A stretch of 64,000 bases of DNA from Latrodectus hesperus (Eukaryota > Arthropoda > Arachnida > Araneae > Theridiidae), in contig JAJQOW010000015.1 in the NCBI GenBank assembly GCA_037975125.1, positions 1,584,303 to 1,648,302 of the forward strand. Reading direction: 5' to 3'. The number at the start of each line of letters is the position of its first letter. Positions within the stretch are counted from its first letter, which is position 1. Of this stretch, positions 1 to 14,020 are shown in pieces. The notes under the pieces are model-generated. The model ran no database searches and was not told the origin of the DNA. It saw nothing but the letters and a program-made list of their open reading frames with translations. Position numbers and translations under genes: made by a program.

Positions 1-168
1 CTTTGCCTTCCTCAGAAGTGCATACCAGGACCCCCTATTTTTGGACAAAGTCATCCAGTTTGTCACTTTTAGTGTTTTTAGGTCGTTTTCAAGGCAGTCA
101 CGCCATTGGAGTTTCGGTTGTCCTCTTCTTCTGGTGCCAATGAGGCAAGTCAAGAAATTTTATTTATT
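1..168 (-). pseudogene. C-terminal tail of a non-LTR retrotransposon ORF2 (cut by window edge)
   Basis: Reading the minus strand from about 165 down to 2 gives an open stretch with the pattern typical of the end of arthropod LINE polymerase ORFs: an Arg-rich GTRRRGQPKLQW block, then D-C-L-E-N-D-L, a Val-x-Asn-Trp motif, K-N-R-x-x-W and a closing L-L-R-K-A-K. The frame continues past the window edge, so the true end is not seen. Upstream (above 168) the frame is lost in AT-rich DNA, so this is a 5'-truncated copy, as is usual for LINEs. It lies just downstream of the zinc-finger gene on the same strand. Family assignment (RTE/jockey-like) is inferred from the motif and is not certain. Confidence 0.6.
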
Positions 169-1521
169 TATTTTTTTGTAACCCGAATGTCGTTCATCCG
201 GGTCAAATTTCTTGCCCATTTAAATATCTGTATTGAGATAAATTTAACAATATATGGTTCTTTATATAGTTTATACAGCTCAATGCAAGTATTGCATCAT
301 CGCAATTTGTTCATAGGGTATGAATGTCAGACTTTAAAAAAAAATATTGATCTTCATTCATGTTTAGCTACATTGAAAGCGAGAGTTTACATTCCCCATT
401 TTTCAATAATTTGCTTTAATTTTGAAGGTAGCAAACAGTAACTTAGTAAAGTCCAGAAATATATAGAAATCAAAAGTAAATAATGTATTTCCTTTAAAAT
501 TCTGAATAACTAAAAATAATTGTCTAATAAATAATTTTTAAAACAGCAACATAACACACAGATATGCAAAAATTAAAACAAGTTACTATAAACTGAAATG
601 CGTGGATATTGTTATTGTGTGATTAATATGAAAGTGTAATGAATAGAAACTTAATTTCTAACAGGAAATCTTACTGTGTTGAATGTAGAAAATCAATGAA
701 AATATGTAACAAATAAATGTATATTTTTAAGCATTAATTTAAATTTTCAACCATCTGCAATAATTTACCTGTAATTAATAAATTTTACAGCACAAAACAA
801 GTACTATAACTTTTTGCATTAAATTTCAATATATAAGAATAGTGTATTCAACATAAAAACATTTTCTCTGTTATAATATTTTATTACTATTAGATTTTAA
901 AAGTATCCATTTCTGGGATTTAAACCTTAAATTTTAAATAGATAACAAAAAATTAATATAGGCAAAGTGAAAATAATCAGCAACTAAATCATTTTGAAAA
1001 ATGTTTGCAAAATTAAAAAAAATTTGTATGAAATAAAATTAGAGCATTCTACAATGAAAGGTAATGAATTTACTAACAATAAACTTGCCTGTCTCATTTT
1101 TAAAATTTTACTTTATTTCTATATTCAGATTTAAGGCTTTTTAAAATTTAATATAAATATAAAATATATAATTTTTATGAAGATAAATGTATTTTTAATA
1201 AAAAAAAATACTAAAGTTATATTCATGCATATATTTCAAAAGAATTTCAACTTGAAAAAGGACATTACTCAATTAAAAATATTTGGATATATCTTTGGTA
1301 GGTATTCATTTATTAAGAATTTTAAAAAATTAATTTCAACCAACCATTATTTTTTACTTTAAAACATCTTCCAACAGTTAAAGAGTGTTTGATATTAATA
1401 AATTTTAAAAATGCTAATTTAATATAATTTTCATTTTTTGTCAATAAAATACACATTATTTATTATGTAACTTAAGCACATAAAATATATGAGTTATAGA
1501 CAAGTAATTTACTAAAATATA
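169..1521. other. AT-rich 3' flank of the zinc-finger gene, no gene seen
   Basis: No coding pattern, RNA gene or repeat is recognised. The short open frames here are low-complexity AT. The stretch contains the likely 3' UTR and polyadenylation region of the minus-strand zinc-finger gene. Confidence 0.6.
1459..1464 (-). promoter_or_regulatory. Candidate polyadenylation signal AATAAA of the zinc-finger gene
   Basis: TTTATT on the plus strand reads AATAAA on the minus strand, 58 bases past the stop codon at 1522-1524. Such hexamers occur by chance in DNA this AT-rich, so the call rests mainly on spacing. Confidence 0.3.
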
Positions 1522-1668
1522 TCACCAATAATTAAGAAAGTAAAATATCATCACATGCCTGGACATTTTTATTTTATTTCGACAACCTTTTCCACCTTCC
1601 CAATGGGCACCAGACTTTGATGTTAAATTTCCCGTGCATGAAATGCAAGGTTTTTCTTTGTTGTATGG
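1522..1668 (-). CDS. Zinc-finger gene exon 9 (end of the CHY finger)
   Basis: The acceptor TTTTTAG is followed by PYNKEKPCISC, then SGAHWEGGKGCRNKIKMSR, the closing block of the CHY domain. As read, the frame runs 13 further codons to TGA at 1522-1524. A weak donor (GTGATG) right after MSRH could instead lead to one more exon. The domain itself is complete either way. Confidence 0.78.
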   Translation of the reverse strand, partial: PYNKEKPCISCTGNLTSKSGAHWEGGKGCRNKIKMSRHVMIFYFLNYW

Positions 1669-3569
1669 CTAAAAATGCAAGTGAAATCATTTACATCAGA
1701 ATTGCAATGTGTTTATATATTTCCATAGAGATCAATATCTATAAAAAGTATGTAACACTTTGATGTTAAATGATTCCTAAAAATAGATTTAAATTAATAA
1801 TATTAGTGGTTGGATACATTCAAAAAAAGTACAGATCCAGGATTCTAAATTCTGAATTTTTTGCCAATGAAGAAATGTTGCCAAGATGACATATTGTGAA
1901 GTGCGCGATGACGTAAATACTAGGGTTGCCAAAATAGAATTTTTTGCGTAATTTTTCTAGGCCTTCATATTTATGATGTAATAAAAACCAAGTTGCCAGA
2001 CTTATAAGAATATCCACCAAAAAATCACCTAACTCACAATTTGGCATCCTGGATTATACGTCATCTGCGCCCAAAAAACTTAGTGACTAATCGATTTTTA
2101 CATTGTCAAATAAAGAATACCAAGAGGGAAGTCGATTTTTGTATCAGACATGGGAAAATATGTCTATTAAGGACATTATCCTTACAATAAATGTACAACA
2201 TTTTCCTTCTGCAAGAAATTACCTTGACAAATCTAAAAAAATAAGCCAGACAATGTTATGAAAGGTGATATAATAATATCCTCATATAAATTCATGTTTG
2301 AATGAAATGGTTTATGCAAATAATAAAAAGTAATTGTTTCTAGGAACTTTCCATTGCAATTATTATGCATGTATATGTATATAATTTCACACTATAATAA
2401 ACAACCTGAATTATTCTACAAATAAAAGCCTAGTTTATATTTTTATACCTTCATTATTTTATGAGATACTAAATGCCAAAATATGTTAAGCCTTTACAGA
2501 GAGATATTCTGTATATTGAAAAACTTACAAAAGTAATGAACATAAATATTAATTTATGAAGTGCACAACAGAATTGTACAGAATTTTCATAAAAATACAA
2601 AATCAAATTTTAATCCAAATAAAAATTCGATAACTTTAAATGAGAAAAGAAATTTTGAGGACATTCACTTGTAAAAACAATTTACAATGACAATTCAATT
2701 AAAATAATGAATGAATGAGAAATGATTTTTTATAACTTTATTATAATGAATTAAAACTTTTAAAAAATAAGAAAATTTCATTACATTTTAATATCATAAT
2801 GTTAAGTAAAAATATTTAATCATGTTTATAATTCATGTATTAAAAAAACAACTTTAGAAAGTTAGAAAATATCACTCACATTAACACGATGTGTGAGGAA
2901 TATTGTACAATTTCAATAAAAATTTTTTAAATTATCTGCTTAAATTGATTAAAAACAAAAACACAGATTTAGTCATATTAATGAAAGTATGAACCATTTG
3001 AATATGCACCTGTTCTTTGGAGCAAAATCCACAGACCATACGTGAAGCAAATTTCATTTCATGGTCAGTTTCCTTTTCATCATGACATACATCACACGGG
3101 TAGAGTCTTCCACAGCAAGGAAATCTTAACAAAAATAAACCGCACTCAATAAAACAAAAATACTTAAAAATGTTTTATTAAAATAATAATGTTTTTAAAT
3201 TCAACTTTTACTGATCCATAAAGAATTTTTGGAAAAACAAATTCAGAAGTTACCACAATGTGTAAATAACACAAAAGCATTTAAATTGCAGTAATTATGA
3301 AGAAATTAAAAGCACTTCACAATTGTCAATTCACACAATATATGAACACAACTTCATAAAACTACAGACAAAAATAAATAAAAAGATACCAACAACTAAG
3401 TTATATTAATGTAATTAATTTTCATGACAATAATTTTCTGTTTAAAGATTTATACCTTTTAAAGATAATCACACATATTTAAAAATATTTTATTGTTATT
3501 TTACGAAAATGTTTCTTTATTATTTAAGTATGCACATATTAAATAAATTTCAGTAAAGAGTAGTTTTTG

Positions 3570-3618
<49 letters not shown>

Positions 3619-6600
3619 GGAAATAGCAAGGAAAGTAATGACAATACAGCACATATAAAAAATAAAGGCAATAAATGATAAGTTAAGTATTTTAACACTT
3701 AAATTCATTATTATAATTATTTCATTCCTTCGCATAAAAGACTTTATATATTAAAAATAATTACATATAATATGGAAAATACTGAAGAAATTAAAATCTA
3801 TTAAATTTTTATCATAAGCAAAAATAAAATTTCATACTTGTTGTCTGAAACATAGTAACAATAATTTTACATTTATGGTGATCAGTTTTATTATCCAGAA
3901 TTTTTTACAAGTTTTCATACTTGAAAAATTTTTCTCAATTTTTATAATCCCTGTACAGATTTTATACTTCCTTTCATTCTTATAATTGATATATAAGCAA
4001 TAATTTATGGCTCAAAAATATTTTCATTTAAATATTTTCAGTTACAAACATTCTGATATACATTTAACATAAATATTAATTGATATATTTTTACTGAAAT
4101 GGCTGTCACATTATACTTAAATGCAGTCCCTTTATCTGTCAAAAAATTCAACAAACAGTTATTTGGAAAATTATACATAGATTGAATTCAAGATATGTGT
4201 GTGCAAAATGATATGAAAATTTATCATAGCAAAAATACATACATCAATTTAATTGAAAAAATCTCTGTTGGATCCACTGCTAAGAATTTCTCAGCTCATC
4301 AATGCTTATAATAAAATATATGGTGATTTAAATTTCTTTTCAGTAAAATGAAATTGATTAACTTGATATTATGAAATCATCTAAATGACCATAAAAAAAT
4401 TCATTTATACATCTATATTAAATTACTAAAAACATATTTGTAATAAATAATCAATTTGTCCATTAAATAAATTATCAATAAAAAATTTTAATCGTCCTTG
4501 ACAATTTAAACTAACCATAAAGTGGCTACTTTATTTTGTCCTTTTCATTTTGCTTTATCTTCTGTTTTATTTTCAATGTGTTCAATTTTAGAAGTAATAA
4601 GGCTCAAGATTTAAAAAACTAATTATTTAGATACAGATAATTTTCATAATTTTGAAAACTTTTTCAAAGAGAAAAAATTGTAATTAAAAAATAGTTCTTT
4701 ATTATTGGTAAAAATCATGAATGGATTTTTTTATCATCACTGACAACCCTTAGACATTTGATGGTGAACTTTTCTTTGTTTGCTGCGTCTCGAAGAATGT
4801 GGTTTAACCCTTTAGCGGTTAGGGAAAGTAGCAGTTTTCGCTTACTTAATTCGCGCTGTACTGCGACTAAACAGCTAGACATTCGAAATTCGCAGCTGTT
4901 TTCCTCCGCCGTTCTTCCGAAAATGTCACCCTTCTGTGGCGATGGGGTGGATAGCTCACCTCGCGCGTTTTATAAAATTCTTAAAGTACTTTTAATACAT
5001 AAATACCAGTTTTTAAGTACTTTAAAATAATTAATAAATGATAATTTGTAAATAGTAAATTATAAATGATAATAACCAATTTTATAAATAATAATCGTTA
5101 AATATAAATACAAGTTTATACAAATATTAAATTGAAAAGTCTAAATAAATACAACTAATGTAAAACAATAATGTTGATATATTATGAACAAAGTCAGATT
5201 CAAAACTAAATAAGCTTTCTGTATCACAATCATAATCATCGTAATAATCAATATCATTTAACTTTCGCTTTTGAGCCATTTTTCTTTAAAAACACTCAAA
5301 ATACCACGCCAAAATGGCTATATAAACAACAAGGTAAAAATATAAACAACTTCAATCATTATGAAAAGAAATTCATGGAACCCGTACTGCCATCTGTAGA
5401 CAGTAAAACTAACTAAATTTGCGAGTAGGATTCGTTTGTAACATTATCAATGCAAAATAATATTGGCGAACGAGCTCAGCTCGTCAGCGCGCACTGGGGG
5501 AAATTTAACTACGCGAGCAGAACTCGTTTCTAACCTTTTCGGTCGAAAACACGCTGCCGAGCGGAACTCGTTTGCGCGCATTATGAAGCACGATTCGATT
5601 GCGAGCTCAGCTCGTTCATAACCATCAAAGGGTTAAAGAAAGGCAGTAAATTCATCGACAAGTCTTATTTACGATGCTGTCTCGATTTCATGAGACGTAG
5701 ATAAAACGTTATCTGACGTCATGAATATTTTAAACCAATGGGAATATTAATAAAAGGGTGTAATCAAGGTCTCAGTTGGAATGAAAGAAACAATCACTTC
5801 ATGGTTAAAAACATTTGAATAGTTTAGATACTTGAAAATGTGGGCATTATCATAATATTTATTTAAATACATTAAAATATTTGTTGAATTTATTGCAAAT
5901 CATGTATTAATAATGAACAATGTACTTGCAATGTTTTAGATAATTCAAAACATTAATATACATACAGAAGGTAAAGAAAAAAAATTTGCAAGCAAATCTT
6001 ACTTAAATAAGTCGAATTTATTTTAAAAGGATTAAATCCACAAAAATAACACACAGTGATAAAATATTGATAAACTCTGAGAAATATTTTTAAAAAGGAA
6101 TACATGATGTTTGAAAATTTTGGAAATGGAGAAATAAAGTTTAATTGCATGAAAATAAATATACCTAAATAAATATGATTTAAGTAAATGAATGATACGT
6201 AAAAGAAAAGAATATTTATTGAAAAAGATATACTTTTTAAATTATTATGTAAAATAATGAACAATTTTTATATTATTTTTTACTTATCTATGCACAAAAA
6301 TTTTTCTCTGGAAACAATAAATGGTTTCAATGAAAGTAGCATTTATATTCAGAAAATATTAAATTTCTAATGCATAAGCTTGTAACTTATAAAATAAAAT
6401 CTAAATGCAATGATATTTTATCAAACAAACTTAAGATTTAGATACACATAAAATCAATTTGCAAAAAAATTAGATATTGAAGTGGTACAAATCTGGTTGA
6501 AATAATATGATATATAGAGTAACTTATAAATAATAAGAATTTAAAAATACCTTAACCAACGATGACTCTTCTTATAATGCTTACAGGTGCCAAAGTCAGG

Positions 6601-8535
6601 TAATGGCTCACCCTCTTTAATTAAGGGATCTTTTCTTTTCTCAGTTTTTTTAACAGGCATATTTTTAGCAGCTGGAACAAAACATTCATTTTGTATTATG
6701 CAACTTGTAAGCTAATTTAAATATTTTAATTTAATATTTGAAAAAGAAAAGTAAATTTTTGCATAATTTCTAAAAAAGAACCAAAATTAGAAATTTAATG
6801 TAAAAAATATTTAATATTGATAAAATGTTAAAAATCAATCATTAATATAAATTTCAAAAAATTAACTAAATTTAGAAATGTTTAAGTTTGCATAGTATAC
6901 TTTGATATCATGAATAGCTTATATATTCAATATCAGATATTTTTGAGAATCTAAACTAATTTATCAAATTAAATTAATTATATACAACTTTTAAATGCAT
7001 AATAAATTCATGAATTTCATAATATAAGAGTTCATTTAAATTAACAATCAAAAATTATTAAATAAAATAATAGATGGCATACTTAATTTTTAATTTCAAA
7101 TAACACATTGGAATTAATTCTGATTGACAATAGACTTTATATTACGAATTTATTATAAAAATAAATTTAAAAAATTACCGATATAAGTAGAACTTGTAGC
7201 CTGAAATTTTACACTTCCTATACTGAATACTAATTTTTCATTACAAAACATACACCACCGTTTTTGTTTCTGTCCATAATGTAAACCCTAAAATTGCATT
7301 TAAGAAATTAAAACATGCAGCTGTACATAAATTTTAACAAACATGATTTTATTTGCTTTATCTATTCAAATATAATACAAAGACATGAAAAATGCTTTTA
7401 ATGGTTTCAATGATTATGAATAAAATGTGTATGTTTGTGCATACATTTAATAATACTTTCTACAATGAAGTATGTCCCAAAAAGTATTCTTCAATTGTAA
7501 CAAATAAAATGAATAAAATAAAGTATTATACATTTGGCAAAATACAATATTTATACTCATTCCACTTCAATAGAATATCATATTTGAGTGTGTCTCTCTA
7601 AAAATATATTTATACTAGAATATTTTTATATTATCTATTTTGACTCATAATCATGTAATGTAAGGTTTTATTAAAAGACATTAAAAATATCAACCCAAAA
7701 TACCTATGTAGACAAATTAAGAAATGTGTCAATTATAATTTTCTTTAAAGACAAGCTTGTTGTTTCTTAAAAACGTATTTTGTTTATGGAACTGCAATAT
7801 ATATATTTGAAAGGAAAAATATATTTCCCATTAAATCATGAAATTTTATTTGGAATAAAACAAAAAACTATTTTAAATGAACAAATATCAATTTTATGTT
7901 CAAATAATTCCATATATTTTACAATATATAAGAGAGAAGCAAAGCATTTCTAAAAATCAATAAAGCAAAAATGAAAATAAAACCGATTTGTACTTTGAAT
8001 AGTACAACAGAGCTCTAATTATCCACACTGAAATTATTTGAATTGCTTTCAGAACTTTAGGAAAATAAAGAGTGAAAAACAAAAGTAAAATGAGAAAAGG
8101 GAGAGGATGAGAATGGGAGAGATGTATTACTTGAGGAATCCAAAAACCGTCTTTTAAAAATTTCTGGATGTTCAGAAGTTAGTGCTGAAAATATAGAAGA
8201 ATAGATTATAAACGAGACCTTAGATTTCAAATTGCAAATGATGGTAAACTTATTTAAAGTGTTGATAAAGAACCTCAATGTCCAAGTTGAAGCAAACATG
8301 AGACAATCAACTAGTGAAGAATTCGCCTGCATTGAAGTGGATAGAGCATCAGCCTGAGTATGACCACAAATAAATTCTTATCGTCAAGCGGATGCAACAA
8401 GCAAATTTGGCTGTTCAAAAACGGATGAAGACAGTTAAACAGTTTATTCTGACTATGATATTCACCAAGCAATGATTTTCATTTACTTACAGACTCTCAC
8501 ACTAGAACTGTCACTCACTCACTCACTCACTCATA

Positions 8536-8583
<48 letters not shown>

Positions 8584-11500
8584 TAGTGATACTATATATA
8601 TATATATATATACTGAATTAGTGTACAGCACTTGTAAGTACCTTAACTTATAAAAGTGTTGATTTTTATTTAATTGATTAAAAATTCTTTCTCTCTAAAA
8701 CTTGTAGTTTTCTTCTCTAATTTTCAATGCATAATAATTAGTTAAAATGGATACTTTTTAAAAAATATATACAATTATCTGAATGGGATCCAGTCCTAAT
8801 TGATTTGGATGATTGGAGTTCTACTGTCTATGAGAATGTTATTAGGTAATATAATCTATGTTTATAAGCAAATAAATGCAATTGAATTCCTTTTTCGAAA
8901 GTGTGATAAAAATCTGACAGAATTTTATTCGGCGTAATTACATTAGATAACAAAAGATTGCATGAAATATTATTTAAATATCATAACAGTTAAATTTATA
9001 TTCAAATTCTTTAATTAACATAAAACATAAGCAAAACACTCTAAAAATCAATAATTCCTTTCATTTTCATAATTTAATAAAAATGAAACTATTTTGCACT
9101 TTGAATAAGGTACTAAAGGTAGGAATAATATTTAATATTATATATTAATTCGAATTAATATTTATTTCCTGACAATTAAATTTATATTAAAATAATTTAA
9201 TTAACATAAAACATGAACAAATGATTCTGAAAATCAATAATTTTTTCCCCTTCATAATTCAACAAAAATAAAATCATTTTGAATGAAGAACTAAAGGAAA
9301 TAATTAAAATCTCACTTAATATTGTGCAACTCACATCCATCAATACTTGTCTGGAGCAGTTGAGACAATCAACGAGGAAGATAGATTCTACCAAGTTTAT
9401 GTCCATGACTTGACACTCTATCAAATAAAGATTTCCAGCTACACTAGAGAACTGATGAAGGACAGAAGGAACAAAATTGAATTCCATCAATTTGCTGCAT
9501 TTTGAACATTTAGAAGTATTATTTTTTCCTGGAGTACATTTCATGTTACTTGGAGTTTTACATCGAATGCAATGTGTTGTCATTGCTAATCGAGTGCATG
9601 AAAGAGCTGCTACTCCTTCTACAAATTCTAAATCGGTGAATAAAACTTTAATACCTTGTTTTAAAGCAGTAGTATTAAGTGATGTATTACTTTTTGAAGG
9701 TGTAACTAAAGGACTAACTTTACTTTCATCCTTTGGTTCTGAAAAACTTTTATGGGTAATATGCATCATTTCATTAACACTTTCATTACAGTCATCACTT
9801 TGTTCTTTTGATGGAAACAGAGTTTCTACAGGTACGAACTCAATACCACTTTTTTGGGCATCAAGATCTAATTTCACCTAATTTAAAGATAATAAATATA
9901 TGAATGAAGCTTTTGTAAACAAACAATTCATATAGAAAAAAATATAATAACTGAAAAAACTAACTATTATGATATACTATAAAATATATACAAAACTATG
10001 AAATAAATGGAAAAACGTTGGTCAATAAATTGCTATACTGAAAACAAATCTTAATAAAAATTTAATTTCATGTATAAGATAAAAATGTCATTAATAAAAA
10101 ATAAATAGACTAACCATTTGGATATTTATTCATTTGAAAATATTTTTAGTTGGAGAAAATAAAATTTTGGGGCACACTTTATACATGAAATCATTTAGTT
10201 CACACATATCCCCTTCAAAACTATATACTTATATATAATAAGACAATTTTAGCATATTAGAACATAATGTGAAACCTTGGCTAAAGAAATCATTGCACTT
10301 TGATATGGGTGTTTGCCAAATGAATCTAAATTATTAATAGCAAAAAAGAAAATTTTCATTTTATTCTCAGAGGATAGAAAACTAAAATATCAGATACATC
10401 CAATAAAGAAATGGTGTTAAGTTTTTAAAAATTAATATATCTTAAATACAGAACCAATTATTTAATATGTTTCTTTTGAAAATTAGATCGTTTTCATCTG
10501 AAGAATATACTTGTGTCATTACTATGATACATTACATTTATAATTCTATATAAAATAATCAAAAATGTTAACTTTAATCATTAAAAAATTTTTTTAATGA
10601 TTTTATAACTTTTTTATTTGGATTACTGCATTTCTAAAATTAAAGATCACAATCTTGAATAAATTCATTTTAATTATCAGCAAAAAAGAGAAAAAAAAAT
10701 TTAATGCTATTATCAGATTTTACACATTAATTTTTTTATCATAATATCAGATTTTATGCATTAATTTTTTATCATAATATCCGATTTTAAGCACAGTAAT
10801 AACTTGTAACATAAATGCAACAAGTTCAACTTTTATTTCTGACAAACTTTTTAAATTTTATACAAAATTCTAAAATATAATTTCGCCCAATAAATGCTTA
10901 ATAAATTTCCTTAAATAGTACAACCATACTTATGAAATAAATACACTCAAAAAACAAAACTATTATTTCATACATTAATGCTTAAATAATATCTAGAAAT
11001 TGATAAATAAGTAGGGAACTGGTACTGAACAGAAGAGTTTCAGTTCTTTCATTTTAAAACACAATAAATAGGTTTTGGAGTCAAAAAATATTAATATGAA
11101 AGTTATTTGGGAAACAGCCACTAAAATTAACTGTAAATTATGAATAGAATAAATAAAAATTTCTCATAGAGAAAAATTCTTAAGAAACATGAAGAAATCA
11201 ACTTTATAAATATAAACATAGACAAATATTTTATGATTATCACAATGAATATTTCATTTTAAAGATAATAATAAATACATAACACACTATTGAAAAATAA
11301 TAATATGGAAAACATTTTTTTAACATGGAAGATAGTTAAATAGCTGAAAACAATTGTAAAGGTTTTTTTTATGACATCCACAACATTTTACTTTCTGCAC
11401 AATAATGGCTGAATGGTAAATGTTCCTGACTCCTGAGTTGAGGCCCGGGTTCTTTGTCCTTTCCTCTAAGTTGATGTATAAATGTGGCCCACCCTATAAA

Positions 11501-13982
11501 CGTGCTTGTTGTGATATGGCGTGAATAATGCAACCTGCTTCAATGACTTGTTTCACAGGTCCCCACTGGGTTGCGACAAATGAGTAGAAGTTTCTTGCTT
11601 TGTTGTGGCAAAAGGTTAGTCACCTAGTGCCCACCTTTATTAAAAAAAATTTTTTTTTACTTTCTAGGTGAGAACTTTTACTTCTTGTTATTATATTCAC
11701 TGACTACATTTATGTGTCATTAGGGAAAAAACCAGAAAAGGCCAACCACACCAACAAAACATACATCCATACAAATAGAAAACAACCCTCTTTTTTCAAC
11801 ATTGATCAGAATCAAACCAAGGAACATCTAGAGCCATTATTACGGAAGCATAAGAAATATAAATTGTAAATAATAGAATATAATACAATGCTTCATTGAG
11901 ATTCAAGCCAATAGACATATTAAAAAATGCATACATTCTTCCTATTAGAAAAATATTTAGAATTAACTTAATATGTTATTAATATTTTACATAAAAATAT
12001 CTTAATTCATGTGATTTCCCAACCTACATATAAAAGTGCTTATAACCTTTCAAATATTATTTTCCCAATTAAATAGCAACAACAAAATGATAGGTTTGTT
12101 TATCCCTTATCGATTATTTTTTGTACACAAGGGCTGATAAGACCTGATAAAATTAATGATGTTTATATAAAGAGACATAGTTCTCTAAAATAGTTTATGT
12201 GGAAATTTAAACTATACTTTTTTTAAGCCACCAATGAAAAGATCTTCTAAATTTTTATCAAACCATTTAAGAAATGGTCGAAACATTAATTCTGTTTGAT
12301 TGGATGCTGATAAACTTTGATGCCTTTTCTCCAGCCAATCCTTAATGTTGTAATTTAGATGCCTAAAAAGCAAAAGAAAAATAAATAATTTTTATTCATG
12401 CGTTTATGTTTAACATCAACTGTAGTTCAATAAATTATGATAAGTAACTTCTTATGTGTTAACACAATTTCATTAAAATAAAATACAGGATGCTACAAAT
12501 AAAATCTTTTTGGGGAAAACTGTGAAAATTCAATGAAGTTGTAAAAACTAAATTATACAATGAAAATCACATGACACAAATAAATTATGATTAATTTTAT
12601 ATGGACTAAAGATTTCACATTTAATAGAGGCAACACCAATTTTAAGAAAATGATAATCTATAAATTTTTATTTACATTAATATAATACATAAAGTCCTTA
12701 GTAATTAATATGTCATAGATAACATTTTTACTAATATATATATAACTTAAGCAAAATATCTCTCACATATGTAACTGACTTCATTAGTTTTATCACACAA
12801 TTCAATTTTAGTAGTATGCATGTGATCTAGGTATTCGACCAAAAGTAAAATCTGATTTATTATGAATGTACAAAGTCAAACTGCACTTATTATTATATGT
12901 AAATTTTAATAAGCAGCAGATATGTGACAATTCATACAATGTAAAAATATGAAATATCTATATTTCAAACAATCACAATTCTTGTTTAATTAAATTAATA
13001 GGCAAAAAGATTAGATTATTGACATTACTTCAATAGATATATGTAAAAAAATATTTTCTTTAAAAAAATAATTAAATAAAAAAACACATTCTACATATTT
13101 ATTTAAACTTATATAATACCTATGAGCACATCTAGTATACTTTTTATCATACATATTGAAATAAATTAATAAATTTTAAGAGAAAATAAATACACAATTA
13201 ATACTAAAACTAATTATATTATAAAGTATACATAATATGTGATTAAAAAAACAATTAATATAATTTAATTTTTATAATCTTTCTCACTCTGAAGTGTCTG
13301 GACATTTATTTGAAAAATATTGACAGGCAAGAGAAAATTCAGGATCTCTAATCTATTTGGTGTATTGACTCTTTTCATGTATTCTGATGTTTCTGCTATT
13401 TTTGCTCTCTGTTTTTGTGTTGTGTGTGTTTCACACACTAGTCAATGAATGATATTCAATTACTACTGCCAAAAAAAATCTTTCTCTATATATAAAGTTA
13501 TCAAAATGACAAAAAATCTGTAATACAGTAGTGTCATAATAAAAAAATCTGATTAACTGATAATTGGAAGAAAATGATACGACTTCACAAATCACATTCA
13601 ATATAACAGAACAATGGCAATTAAATTTAGAGAAAAATATGATCCACAATGGATATTTATTTTTGATTTGATGAAAAAACATGCCTTTTTGTCTCTGTTT
13701 AGAGAGAAATATCTTAAAATAATTAGGAATTGCTATTTTAAATTATGCATTGATTTATTAAACTTCATCAACTTTCCTTTTGAAAGATCATAACCCTTAA
13801 AGAAATTAAAGTGAAATACCCTGATTGAGTATTAAAATTTTCCTGAACACAAAATGCAAAAGCAATTTCTTTAAAATTTAATGCTTTAATAACATTTAAA
13901 AACAGTAGTACAACATTCTACTTTAATTATTTTGTTTTCTTCAATTCCAAAACAAAGAAAGGATTATTAATTACATTGAAAG

Positions 13983-14020
<38 letters not shown>

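Larger units (their letters stand above)
3125..6550 (-). other. Intron 7 of the zinc-finger gene
   Basis: A 3.4 kb intron holding a (TA)n tract at 3572-3615 and a piggyBac-type deletion derivative at 4808-5632. The rest is AT-rich with nothing recognised. Confidence 0.6.
9878..12217 (-). other. Intron 4 of the zinc-finger gene
   Basis: A 2.3 kb intron with a short tandem repeat at about 10713-10790 and a SINE-like insertion at about 11400-11640. The rest is AT-rich. Confidence 0.6.

Noticed and set aside
4758..5030. A 90-residue plus-strand open frame
   Set aside because: It crosses the left TTAA boundary of the piggyBac derivative and shows no protein motif.
9477..9881. A 134-residue plus-strand open frame
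   Set aside because: It lies exactly antisense to exon 5 of the zinc-finger gene and has no domain pattern of its own.
13290..13420. Candidate missing exon (minus strand, I-R-D-P-E-F-S-L-A-C... before a GTGAGA donor)
   Set aside because: Splice sites look fair, but its length gives phase 2 and not the required phase 1, and the peptide does not continue an RWD fold.
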